From positions 186,001 to 250,000 of the forward strand of contig JAQQWL010000016.1 of assembly GCA_038363925.1 (NCBI GenBank): a DNA stretch of 64,000 bases, given 5' to 3'. The notes below the pieces were generated by a model. The model searched no databases and was not told the origin of the DNA. It worked only from the letters and a program-made list of their open reading frames with translations. This DNA is from Apiospora phragmitis (Eukaryota > Ascomycota > Sordariomycetes > Amphisphaeriales > Apiosporaceae). Position 1 is the first letter of the stretch; every line of letters begins with the position of its first letter. This document shows, one piece after another, positions 34,501 through 46,079 of the stretch. The position numbers and the translations under genes are program-made.

Positions 34501-36063
34501 GCTCACCCTCGTCTTCATATGTTCCACTGCGTCCACAAAGTCGGTCTTGTGAAATGACGACATGCATGTATTCCCCCTCTATCACGCTTGGGACTTTACC
34601 TCGCCTTGGCAGTCCCCCTCGGCGGTCCAAGCTATCACGTCGCGTGCCTGTTCAACGTTGGCGCCACCTTCGGGCGCTGAGCCTATTAGAACCTACCCGC
34701 TTACATGTAATCCTTAGACTACATAGGTAGGTGAGAACTACTTTTACAGGCATGACTGTGTTGCGGCAATTGCAGATGCGCACTAACTCTGCGTTACCGG
34801 TCATGCAGAATCCCCCCTGGCCAGTAATACGCTTGTGCAACGCCGAACTCAAGAGGATCCAAGCTTGAGGTCCAGAGGGAGGGCTGCTGCCACCTGCTGG
34901 CTTGCTTGCTTGCATAGGTCTCCTTGGATCTAGGTCACATCTGGCACGTTGCTATAGTCCCATGATCTGACGAGACCCGAACACGCCCCGACAATGTTTG
35001 GGTTATGCCGACCACGCCATGACAGGCCAAACGGTATACACCTGCCGGATAAGGGAGGCCAAGATTGGCTTCGTGACCGCCGTTGCTAATGCCATCTGCG
35101 GGGGACGACTCGTGCCGAGTTTAGGTCGGCGCTAATGAACGGTCCCCGTAAGCCGGGATGCTTATGTTTTTTTTCCCTTTGGTGTTTTCCCCTATTTTCG
35201 GCCTATTTTCCGACGAGATCTGGCGAATCTACCTACAGATCGCTTGACGCAACAGTCGTTAGGAGCAAGCGGGCGCGTCAGTCCATGCCGACTGATCCAT
35301 TCACTAACCCTACTTCCTCTTTAGTCTGACCATGTTTTTTATTCCTCGTGCCGCCATGTTGCGGACCTCGAGAACCGCAGATCCGGCCGTAGTAGCCTGA
35401 GCCTGTTGCCATTCATGTATCATGGACCTGGCCGCTTTCCACGGCCTCGGATATCTTCGCCCACTAAGATGCAGTAGCGTGGCTTTCACGATAAGTCCCA
35501 TACGAGACGAGGCATTTCCAGGTAGCATCGTCGATACGACCAGCGTTCTCCAGCATCTCCTGCAGGAGTAAAGCGGTCGATTGCATCGGCACCGTGTAGA
35601 CCGAGTACCCCTTCCTGTGTGGTTAGCCCCGCCAACAGATTGTCATCCCTTTCGTCTTGGCTTCGAGACATCCCGGGGGTACGGAAAACCGGGATGAGCC
35701 TCAGAATATCGGTGTGATTCACCACATGCCCATCTCCAGAAGCCATATGTCCAGGCCACGCCGATTCGCGGTTGAGACAAGGGGGTCAAGCAGTGTTTAA
35801 TTGGGGTGTGAATTAGTAGTCGGGTGGATATCTTACTTGCTGTCACCAGATACACTGCCTGCAGAGGATGCCTCTGTGCCGCAAAATGATGCCGGTGATG
35901 CCCACAGATCCCCCACGACAACATAGCAAAAGCAATTTCTATTTATAATTTATAAAAGGTATGAGACATACAACCCCCGGGTCTTCGTTTTTCACTCTAT
36001 CTCTCCGCGGAACACTCTTGTTTAGCTTTGGGTTTTCCTTTCTGGTCGACTCGGATGCCCATC
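31573..36063. promoter_or_regulatory. 4.5-kb divergent intergenic region
   Basis: It lies between the 5' ends of the Zds and GH78 genes. Visible features are short low-complexity tracts: TACC/TTAC units at 32440-32470, C/T-rich runs at 32500-32560 and ATCCC units at 33724-33750. Open frames (for example 33138-33569 plus, 35486-35746 minus) match no family I recognise. The first kilobase upstream of Zds is probably its leader and promoter. The rest may include unrecognised non-coding or decayed DNA. Confidence 0.45.
32436..32472. repeat. TACC/TTAC tetranucleotide-like repeat
   Basis: Imperfect alternating CTACTTAC and CTTACCTA units over about 35 bp, directly visible. It is a short simple-sequence tract upstream of the Zds gene. 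Confidence 0.75.
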
Positions 36064-38331
36064 ATGGCGCGTCTTCCTCTGTCCTCCGTCGCCGCCTTCG
36101 TCTCATGGCTGCTCGTCATTGGTGCACGACCTGGTTATGCACAGACTTGCTGGAGGGATACCCAGTGCAGTAGTATATCGACTGCTGCCTTTCCCGGTGC
36201 CTGGGAGTCCAACATCTTCGCGCCCTCGTCGCGTATCGTTGCCCCATCTGTCCTCCTTGGCACCGATGGGAAACAGATTAGCACCTACCCATCCCAGGCG
36301 ACTTTGGACAAGGACAAGAAAGCCATTGTCTTTGACTTTGGGTTTGAAGTCGGAGGCGTTGCTACCATCGACTATACAGTCTCATCCACGGCCGATGGCG
36401 GTACCATTGGCCTGGCCTTCTCTGAGGCCAAGAACTGGATAGGGCCAAAGTCGGATTCATCCACAGGCGATCACGGAACGCCCGATATCGCTATCTACAC
36501 TGGAAACGGGGGGACTGGGGACTTCTCCTATGTGATGCCTGATGAAAACCTTCGAGGTGGCTTCAGATACATGACCATCTTCACAACCAAGGATATGGAA
36601 GTCAAGATCCACAATGTATCCGTAGAGCTGGCCTTCCAGCCGACTTGGGGTAACCTGCGCGCCTATCAAGGATACTTCCATAGCAGCGATGATCTCCTCA
36701 ATAAGATCTGGTACAGCGGTGCCTATACACTGCAGACAAACTCTATCCACCCCGCAACTGGCCGAGCGTGGCCGGCGCCATCGAATGGCTCCTGGCTTGA
36801 GAATAGCCTGCTCGGTCCCGGGAACACCATTCTTACAGATGGTGCCAAGAGAGACCGCACCGTCTGGCCCGGTGACATGGGAGTCGCAGTTCCAGCGGCT
36901 TTCTACAGCACTGGCGACATAGAGTATGTTTTCTACCACGGGCGATTGCTGTTCCATCCACTAATAGTTCCCAGGAGCACCAGAAATGCGCTGCAGTCGC
37001 TATATGAGTTACAGGTTGGTGCAACTTGCCGAGACGGATTACCACGTGGATAGCCTCACTAACCGTTCTGGTAGGACTCGTCGACGGGACAATTGCCTTT
37101 CTCGGGCAAGCCTCTTCACGCAACAGGCAGTACAACGTACCACTTGTAGGGCAACATGCTCCTAGTATGCGCTTGTGTACCCATGCTAAAAGCCGTCTTG
37201 CAGATGGACCATGCTCGGAACCTACAACTATGTCTTCTTTTCGGATGACACCGAATTCCTCCAGAATCATTGGGACGGCTACAAAGCGGCCATGAAGTGG
37301 GCAAAAAATCATGTCAATAGCTCCGGCCTCCTCTATAGCGCATCAAAGGACGCGGATTGGGGCCGCCTTGGGGCCGACGGCACCCTCACTTCGATTCAAG
37401 CTCTTTTCTACCGTACTTTGATTACTGGCGCCACCCTAGCTAAATGGGTGGGCGATACCAACGGAATTGCAGATGGCTGGTTGAAACAAGCTGGCGACAT
37501 CCAATCCCTGACGTTCAAGGACAACTGGGACTCGAGTGCTGGAGCGTTCTTCGACTCGGCCGACCGTAGAAACGTCCACCCCCAGGACGGAAACTCTTTA
37601 GCCGTCCTTTTCGGCATTGTCAATGCCTCCTCGGATGAAGCTAGTGGAGTTCCTCCTACCTGAAAAAGAACTGGACCCCTATCGGCGCCGAGTGCGAAGA
37701 GCTGCCCGGCGAGATCTCGCCCTTCATCTCGTCCTTCGAGATTCAAGCGCACCTGCTCGCGGGGCAGACGCAGCGCGCGCTCGACCTGATGCGCACCAGC
37801 TGGGGCTGGTACCTGAACAACCCGCTGGGCACCCAGAGCACCATGATCGAGGGGTACCTGACCAACGGCACGTTCGGCTACCGCTGGAACGCGGGTTACG
37901 AAAATGACTTTTCGTATACGTCGCACTCGCACGGCTGGGCCACGGGGCCCGTCACGGCCCTCACCGAGCACATCCTGGGCCTCAGCGTCACGGGCCGCGG
38001 CGGCTCGGCCTGGCGCCTGGCGCCCCAGGTCGGCGACCTCTCGCACGCCGAGGGCGGCTTCATGACGAAGCGCGGCCGCTACTCGGCCTCCTGGTCCCGC
38101 GGGGATGACGGCGCCATCAAGGTCGAGTACGCCGTCCCCGAGGGCACGCAGGGCGAGGTCAGCCTGCCGCTCGGCGCCGACGTCGACCCCGCTAAGGTCA
38201 CGGTCAACGGGAAGCCGCTCGGGGGGAGCAAGCGGAACGCTGCGGCCTGGCGCCTCGAGAAGGCCCCTGGCGGTAGGAAGGTCTTGAATATGCGCAGTCC
38301 GGGTGGAAAGCATAGCATTTCTGTACGTTGA
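36064..38331 (+). CDS. Secreted GH78-type alpha-L-rhamnosidase-like six-hairpin glycosidase (one-base frame break)
   Basis: Such enzymes remove terminal rhamnose from pectin side chains or plant glycosides. The start at 36064 (MARLPLSSVAAFVSWLLVIG) gives a clear signal peptide; ATG 36055 is an in-frame alternative. Exons: 36064-36923, 36975-37014, 37075-37145, 37204-38331; introns are 51-60 bp. A beta-sandwich N-terminal part is followed by the (alpha/alpha)6 catalytic barrel: DGAKRDRTVWPGDMG (about residues 259-273), YHLWTMLGTYNY across the third intron, DWGRLG, SWGWYL, STMIEGY, SYTSHSHGW and GLSVTGRGG. The frame breaks near 37640-37660: after NASSDEA the coding signal continues one base later as WSSSYLKKNW. 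Adding one base gives 2100 nt, 699 residues. The sequence 3' of this point is abruptly GC-rich. It may be a sequencing error or a recent pseudogene beside the transposon block. Confidence 0.85.
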
Positions 38332-38798
38332 TGATGGGTTTTCTATTCTGCTTGTTGAGTCTTCTCATTATGTCGGATTTGTTTGGCATTGCGGTTGGTA
38401 TTAAGACTGGTTTATGTATATGGCTATACACCATGATTATTGGAGACACAATGTTTTCAGTGGACAGGCGAGATACCCAGGCTCGATGTTTGGCTTTTGC
38501 GTTGATCAATTAGATCTGTGAGGTTTATATCACTTTTAGAAAAAAGCGATGCGCCATTACTAGCGATAGGGAATATTACTAAGTTACCTTCCTAAGTCTG
38601 CGTCTTATAATAACATAATAATAATATTAAATACTTCTTATAATATGCTGGCGTAAGTATAAGTTCTAATATAATATATGTGCATATATATAACATATAA
38701 GGGGCATCGTTTAATATAGATTAAGACGACTTCGTAGCAGATTAACTAATAATACCACAACCTAGTTGTCGTAAGTCTTTTATAGTTAGAGAGGCGCA

Positions 38799-38981
38799 TT
38801 AAGCATCCAGCTCTCCTTGTCGGTCTAGCCCACCATTGCTAGACAAGTCCTTCGGCGGAGTTTTATGAGCTTCATTCGAGTCATCGGAAGGCTTCCATAT
38901 GTATACTTCGACTCCGTATCTGCCTAGGTAAAGTGACCTCGTAAAAGTCTGCGCACGCACTATTAACACCTCAAATCTCAT
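38799..38981 (-). pseudogene. Relic coding island, 60 codons, unknown origin
   Basis: A short frame with normal base composition and codon choice inside AT-rich DNA (contains RYGVEVYIWKPSDDSNEAHK). It starts with ATG, but there is no promoter or partner exon. It may be the end of a decayed gene or transposase. No family is recognised. Confidence 0.25.
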
Positions 38982-39049
38982 TTTATTATCTTTTCCTTCT
39001 TTTTAACTTATTTTTACCATAATTTTATTAAATTAATATAGATTTAAAC

Positions 39050-39480
39050 GAGCTCGGTTGCATTTTAACCGTAGATCGTAAGCTAAATGGCGAATACTTT
39101 TCCGAAGCTATTGCGGCTATTTCCGCGCTTTCCATCGCCGGTGTACTAAGGCGCATTATTGCCGACGCGTTTAGCACGCGTCGGCTAGCTATTATTAATA
39201 ACTTCGTAAAGCGTTTTATTAAACGAAAAACATTTAAAAAAAGCCGAGACCTAGTCGCCTTTATAGATTATCGATTCGATAAGAGCGTTATTTATTTTAA
39301 TTAATACGCCGAAAGCCTCGTGTTATTTAAAGGGAGCTTTATTTAAATATAAATATAATACTAGGGTTTAAACTATACTCTTTTTCTATCGATACCGCAC
39401 GCCGTAACCTACGTAAAAGGAGGATTAGCTATTAGCGCGCTACGAAGCGCATCCTTTTAACGAATAATAACGCTAAAGAG
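39050..39480 (+). pseudogene. Degraded coding relic of unknown family
   Basis: Read on the plus strand, this AT-shifted stretch keeps a protein-like frame for about 80 codons (NGEYFSEAIAAISALSIAG, then a basic RRLAIINNFVKRFIKRK part) before stops accumulate. CG-containing codons are retained while TA is enriched, as after RIP. The similarity is not to the gypsy elements on its right. The origin is unknown. Confidence 0.3.
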
Positions 39481-39503
39481 AGATTCTTTTTTTACCGTTA
39501 TTA

Positions 39504-39666
39504 TATAACGAATATTATCTAGGTTTTAAAAGAAACTTAGTAAAACGTACTAAAGTTTATATTAATAATATAAAAAAGTATTTAAACGTGTAATAAAAGT
39601 CCGCTTTTATTAATATAATAAGTAATAATTTATAAATTTACGGTAATCTTATTATTAACTTATAGT
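39504..39666 (-). mobile_element. Element III: left part of its 3' LTR
   Basis: It begins with TATAACGAATATTATCTAGG, the reverse complement of the family LTR 3' tip, and is interrupted at 39666 by element II. The last five bases (ATAGT, 39662-39666) are one copy of the target duplication. The remainder of this LTR continues at 55104. Confidence 0.75.
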
Positions 39667-40327
39667 TATAACGAACGCTATCTAGGTTTTAAAAGAAACC
39701 TAATAAGACGTACTAAGATTTATATTAATAATACGAGAGAGTATTTAAACGTGCGATAAAAGTCGCTTCTATTAATATAATAGGTAATAGCTTATAAAAA
39801 CGAAGGTAATTAAGGGGCGTAGGCTTAGGGGTATATATAATAGTTTCGTTAAGGTTATTTACTTTATTAATAGGTTAAGATTAATATTTAAATTAATTAT
39901 TAAAATAAAGAGTATTTATATAAAATATATAAGGGACGTCCGTCGTTATATACTTAATCTCTTTTATTAATCCGTCGTTATTTAATAACCTCTCTTAATT
40001 ACGCTCTACGCTATTTAATAATCTTACTTAATCGCGTTTTATTCTATTTAGTGATCTCGCTTAATTACGTTTTACGCTATTTAGTAATTTCGCTTAATCG
40101 TTTATTATATTACGTGATTTATTAATAGTCGTTATTATTTTATAAGCGTATTCGCTTTATTACTAAGCGCGGTAGTAGCGTTACTCGTTATTAAAAAGAG
40201 TTTAGTTTCGTATTAATATAACTAACGGTGCGGTTTATAGTTATAATATTATAACCTGTTCGAGGTATAATAATTCCGTGCCGGTAAGTAAAGTTTTTTA
40301 GCTATATAATTAAGTCGGGTTATAATA
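39667..40327 (-). repeat. Element II 3' LTR
   Basis: Inverted copy of the family LTR, running from TATAACGAACGCTATC to GTCGGGTTATAATA. It is strongly AT-shifted compared with its partner at 54438-55098, and the T-rich complement of a polypurine tract follows directly at 40328. Confidence 0.85.
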
Positions 40328-40999
40328 TTATCCTTTTTTTTAATTATTTTATTTTTAAAGTATTAATTTTATAAGTATTTTAATTATTTATTTATTATAA
40401 TTTATAATAAATTTTTTTTTTAATTACTTTTTATTATAATATATACTTATTATAAATAATCGCGTCGAAAAATCTCGAATTAAATTTAATCGTTCTTTTA
40501 CCGTTTATTATACGGATTTCATCGAAGTCTTTTTTAAATTTAGTTTCAAAGTTATACCTTATAATCGTTATTTTATAAAAAAGTAATTTTATATAATAAT
40601 AAAAGGCGTTAATAAATATAAAAAGTATATTTATATTAATTATATATATAATAGTATCGAGGTTTTATTATTTTTTTTACGGCGTGTATAAAACGAGTAC
40701 GACCGCCTATCTTAAAAAGAGTCCGTTATAAAGGCTTATTTTCTAAAGCTTTAACGCTAGATTAACGAGGTAGTTACTTATCTTATTTATTTCCGTAAAT
40801 AGAAAGAAATAGCTTATATTTAAGGGGTTAAATTAGTATAACGTAATTTACACTCCTTGGATAAGTTAGAGGAGCAGGAGCGTTAAGAGTTTAAGGCCGT
40901 TATAGCCGTTCAGGCTTACGGGGGTTTTAGTATTATTAATTAGAACGCGACCGACTTCACTTTTAAGCCGATTTCCGAGGTTATTATTTAAACGTTTGT

Positions 41000-43010
41000 A
41001 ATTTTTTAATAGTATTCGCCAGGTGTTTTTTAAGTTCTTAGGTATTATTTTTTAATAGGTAGCTTTTTTATTAAACGAGGTATTAAAAGCTTTATTTTTT
41101 TTATCGATAATTTCGTTAATTTTATACTTATATTAATCTGTTTTAATTTCTAGCTATATATCGATTAAATTTTTTTTAGCCGCTAGCTCGAATAATAAAA
41201 TATAAAATATAAGGTGTATCTATATTATTTTAAATAGTAATAATTAGTAATTAGTTTTTAAAATAACTTTTACGATTTTAAATAATCTTATCTTTTTAAA
41301 GTCTAATTTATTGCTTAATCGTTTTATTTTAATATTTTGTTATAAGAGGTAGACTTTTTCTCCTTTTTTAAAGGTTAATCCTTTTAACCTTATCTAGTTA
41401 ACGGATTCTTTTATTCGTTATTAAAGGAAAGTAAGGTTTTATTATAATATAATTTAGAGTTCTTTTAATTTTTTAACTTATATAATCGCGATTAGTATTA
41501 ATTCTCTTTTTAGGGGTTTTCTAATAACTTCCGGGTCGTACTCGTAATTTGCTCGAAATAATAAGATACGCGTAGCTTCGTTATTTACGCTATTATAAAT
41601 AAATTAAGCTATAAGTAATAGTTATACTTAATTGTTTTATTTATAATTAACGTAGTAGCGTAGGTATTACTTTAAAGTTTAATTTCTCCGCTCGGTTTAT
41701 TTATTCGTTTAAGGGTAGTAAGCCGTGAATAGTTTATGCTTAATTCCGAGTTATGTCATAAGCGATTTTTAGAATTTAATAGTAAATAGTTTATCTCTAT
41801 CGGAGATAATCGTTTCGGGTAGTCCGTATTAATTAATAATTATTCGAAGAAATACATATATTAGGTTATTAATATCGCTAAATTCTTTATATAGTAGGAA
41901 GTAGGTATATTTCGTGAGTTTATCCGTAATTATTAAGATATTATTATAATTAACCTTAATTAAGGGTTCTTTTAATAAAAGTAGCTTAATAATGAAATTA
42001 AGTATAATAGTTTTTTATACTTTATTTAGTAGTAGGATTAGTTATAATTCTCCGTATAGCCGGTATTAAGTAGCTTTAGCTTTATTATAGAGGTTATATT
42101 TACCGATTACCTTAGCTACGATTAGCTTAAGGTTTTTATAATTAAACTATTTAGTAATCCGTTTTTAAGTTTTAAATATTCCTTAGTGTTTATGTATAAG
42201 GTGTTTATAAAATTCTTTAATAAAGTCTTCGCGATACCGTTTAAAGATATAGATCTTATTTCGGTAAAAGGTGAAACCGTCGTGATTTTCGAGGTAATCC
42301 TTAAAGTAGTTCGCGAGGTCGAGGGTTTAATTAAGTCGCCGAAATTTCGTAACTTAATTATCGTTATATTAGACGTAGTTTATAGCGTTTAATTATTTCG
42401 ATAATATAAAGTTGCCGTTTTAGTTATAAGCGAAGATAGTCCGCGTTTCGGGTAAGACCTCTTCTTAATAGTTCGGTCGTCGGTTTAATATATTAACGCG
42501 ACCGTTCTCGCTACTTTTTTAGTAGATAATAGTGAGGTTAAATCTTAATAAGAATTTAAACCATTATATTTATTATTTATTTAATTTTTTAATAATAATA
42601 AACGTTATAAAGTTTTTATAATTAATATAAACCTTAACTAGTTTTACTATTTCGTTAAAATAATATCTTTATTTTTTATAAGCTTTAATAATAACTATTA
42701 ATTCTTTATTATAAATTTAATAATTAAGCTCTAATTCGTTAAACTTTTTCGAAAAGAATATAACCGGGTATAATTTTTTATTATTATTTCGTTAATTAAA
42801 TTATCCTCCGATCGTATAGTTTAATATATCGGTTTCGATTTTAAAAAGTTTAAATAGGTCTGTTACGTAAAATATTAATTCGTTAAGGATTCGTTCCTTA
42901 ATATCGTAAAAGGCATTATTTTTTTTTTCCGTTTATTAAAATAGTTTATCCTTCTTTATTAGGTTTATTAGGAATGTCGCTATCCTGTTAAATTCGGGGA
43001 CGAAGATCTA
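41000..43010 (-). pseudogene. Element II pol 3' half: RNase H, integrase and chromodomain remnant
   Basis: The minus strand carries RIP-degraded RNase H and integrase sequence, and a chromodomain-like end near 41010-41220 homologous to that of element I. At 42980-43010 the frame reaches the 3' edge of the reverse transcriptase region and is cut by element I. The matching continuation resumes at 50733. Many in-frame stops make it non-functional. Confidence 0.7.
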
Positions 43011-43674
43011 TATTATAACCCGACCTAACCATGCGGCCAAAAGACCCCACTCACCGGCACGGAACTACCATACCCTGAACGGGTTACGATACCACAGCTA
43101 CGGACCGCACCGCCAGCTATATAAATACGAAACCAGACCTTCCTCAATAACGAATAACGCCACTACCACGCCTAACGATAGGGCGAATACGCCCGTAAAG
43201 TAACGGCGACCGATAACAAGTCACGTGGTACGGTAAACGCTTAAGCGAGATTATTAAGCAGTATAAAGCGTAATTAAAAACGATTATTAAATAACGTAAA
43301 GCGTAATTAAAAGCGATTACTAAGTAGTATCGAATACGTTTAAAAGAAATTATTAAGTAATAATAAATTAATAAAAAAAGGATTAAATATATAACGATAA
43401 ACGTTCCTTTATATATTTTATATAAATATTTTTTATTTTAATAATTAATTTAAGTATTAATTTTAATTTATTAATAAAATAAATAGTTTTAACGAAACTA
43501 TTATAAATACCTCTAAACCTACGCACTTTAATTACTTTTATTTTTATTAATTATTACTTATTATATTAATAAAGGCGATCTTTATTACACGTTTAAATAT
43601 TCTTTTATATTATTAATATAAACCTTAATATATTTTATTAAGTTTCTTTTAAAACTTAAATAACGTTTATTATA
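43011..43674 (+). repeat. Element I 5' LTR
   Basis: 664 bp starting TATTATAACCCGACC and ending TAACGTTTATTATA. The first ~280 bp are clearly less mutated than the same part of the 3' LTR. The gag region follows without a recognisable primer-binding site, probably because of mutation. Confidence 0.9.
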
Positions 43675-43799
43675 TTTTAATCACTTTTATTCTTATAAAT
43701 CATTATTTAAACCTTTAAATAATAATATTATAAGAACTATATTTATACCTAGCCTTAATAACACCGTTTAATAAGGAAAGGTTCTTATCGCCACCTTTA

Positions 43800-45250
43800 G
43801 CACTTCTTAATAAGACCTTGCTATAAATATTAATAGTAACGAAAATAATAATAAGCCTATATAATAAGCGTTAATTAAACGAATTAAAGAATTCGAATAA
43901 AAGAGCGCTAATTATTAATATTACTACGTTAAGTTCGAAAAAGAGCGTAACGAGCTCTTAACTAAGGGCACTTTAAGATAAATACTTTATAATATTAATA
44001 AGCTACGCGAAAAAGTGCGTCTCTTTTATATAACTATTAATATTATTTAAACCCTTATTATATTAAAAAAGGATATAAAGATTAATACGCTAACCCTTTT
44101 TAATAAAATAAGCGAAAACCTTTAAAACTTTTTTATTTAGGTTAAAACTTATTAATAATTTTATAAAAAAACGTTCTAAAACTCTACTTAACGAGTTATC
44201 TATATTACCTTATTTTTTAAAAATAAAACACTCGTTTAGTTCGAGCCTTATTTAAACGAATTTATAAAAAATAATTAATAAGTTAAGCTATACCGCACGG
44301 AGGTATAGCGTATTTTGAGAGTTATAACGGCTTTAAATAAGCTTTTAAGTCATTTTTTTAAAATTTCGATAAAAAATGACAGGCGGAGAGGGAACTTAAA
44401 ACCTTTAAGTAAAAAGGATTAACCGCTTTTTATATAATTAAATTCCGGCGTATTATAATTCGATTAAATTATACCGAAACTATAAAAATTATAATATATT
44501 ATTAAGAATTAAAAAATAATATTAAAAACGAACTTAGCCAGCTTAACGCTTTTAATATCTTTTTTTTTTATATATAAAATTTACTATTAAAATCGATACT
44601 TATATATATAAGTAACGTTATAAAAAATAAGGCGAACTTTAATAATAAATTAATCGAATTTAAATTAATACGGGATAATTATATTAATATAATTATATAC
44701 CGCCTAAAAATATTATAACGTATAGCTATTATAATAAGCTTATAAATTTTAATGTTATTAAATATAATAAGTAAAATAAGAAATTACGCGGCATTTATTA
44801 TAATTATTAAAAATTAAGATATTACGCTCGAAAATATCGAGTATTAAAAAAAGATTTCCGGCGAGTTTTAAAAAAACGACACGTTAATATTATTAAAATA
44901 AAAAACACCCTTATAATAATTAATAAAAATAATAACGTTATTATTAAATATAATAACTTATCCTAAATAATTTACTACGATAATAAATATACCTCCTACT
45001 TAGCGGATAAAAAAGGTATGAAATAATTCTTTAAAGCCCCGGAGGGTAAAGAGAACTATAGCCGGAGCGTCGCGATGATATAAAAGGAATAACCCTTTCT
45101 TTATAACGGAAATAGTAATTTAATAAATAATACTATAAACTAATTAAAATAACTAATAAATCACGAACGTTTAATAAGTATATTAATAAACGAATTAATA
45201 AATAAGATTAGTAAATTTAAAAACCTTAAAACCGACGGATAATTAGTTAT
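43800..45250 (+). pseudogene. Element I gag remnant
   Basis: The degraded gag region is homologous to the better-preserved gag start at 59058-59290. A CCHC zinc knuckle is still recognisable near 44795-44845, but its Cys and His codons now read Tyr (IYYNY, then LRYYARKYR), the change expected from TG-to-TA and CA-to-TA mutation. Stops interrupt all frames. Boundaries are approximate. Confidence 0.7.
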
Positions 45251-46079
45251 CCCTAATATTTTTACCCCGGTTTAAAACACTTACGCTAAATATTTATTAC
45301 GGCCGGTTTTGATTAAAAAATTTATAATAATTACGTAATAAGGAACGATTTATAAATTTCCCTTATTTATAAAAAATATTTTACGCTCTTATAAATCTCG
45401 TATATATATAACGTTTATATAAAATACCTTGCGAGAAAACTCGAATATAAATAGTTTCTTTAAAGGATTAATAAGCGACCTATTATATAACTATACCCGG
45501 ATTATATTATTAAAAAAATCTGAATATCGATCCTAAATAGGCGACGCGTATACTTATTAATATAGGAAGACTTACGGTAATTACGATAATACTATTTAAA
45601 AAAACGAGATTAAAAGGAGTATTTTAAAGATTAATACTTCGAACACGCCTAGGAAAAATTACGAGCTTATAAATATTTAAAAAAGAATACTTAATATTCT
45701 TAAAACGTATAAATATATACCCGATAAAAAGACCCCTTTAATATATTAAAGAACTTATAAAGCGTTTACGGATTACTACGAACTTAATAAACCTTCGAAT
45801 TATTAAAAAAACCTAAATCTTAAGTATTAAAGATAATATTTTATATAAAGAAAAGTATAGAAACACTTTTGTTAATGTATTAAAAAGTACCTTATAGAGA
45901 ATAAAAGGAACGATAGCAACGATACGAGGATTAATCACGGGATATCGTTAATAACCTATAAACGTAGCGTTTAAAAAATAGACGCCGCTTATTATAAAAA
46001 AACGATAATAGGCGGACTAAAATAGGTCTTTATACTAAATAACGGATAATCGAGTTATTTATAAATATATTATATTAAT

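Larger units (their letters stand above)
38332..39503. other. AT-rich transition zone between genes and retrotransposon block
   Basis: From about 38520 the DNA becomes AT-rich with abundant TA dinucleotides. Two less mutated islands occur (38795-38985 and about 39050-39480). No LTR sequence of the family to the right is seen until 39504. Confidence 0.6.

Noticed and set aside
35486..35746. 86-codon minus-strand frame (contains GLTTQEGVLGLHGADAID)
   Set aside because: Has an ATG and tolerable composition, but no neighbouring exon or recognised family; kept as unassigned.
42186..42392. Open frame in element II as an independent gene
   Set aside because: It is antisense to integrase and repeated in the other copies; treated as a composition effect of RIP, listed only as a finding.
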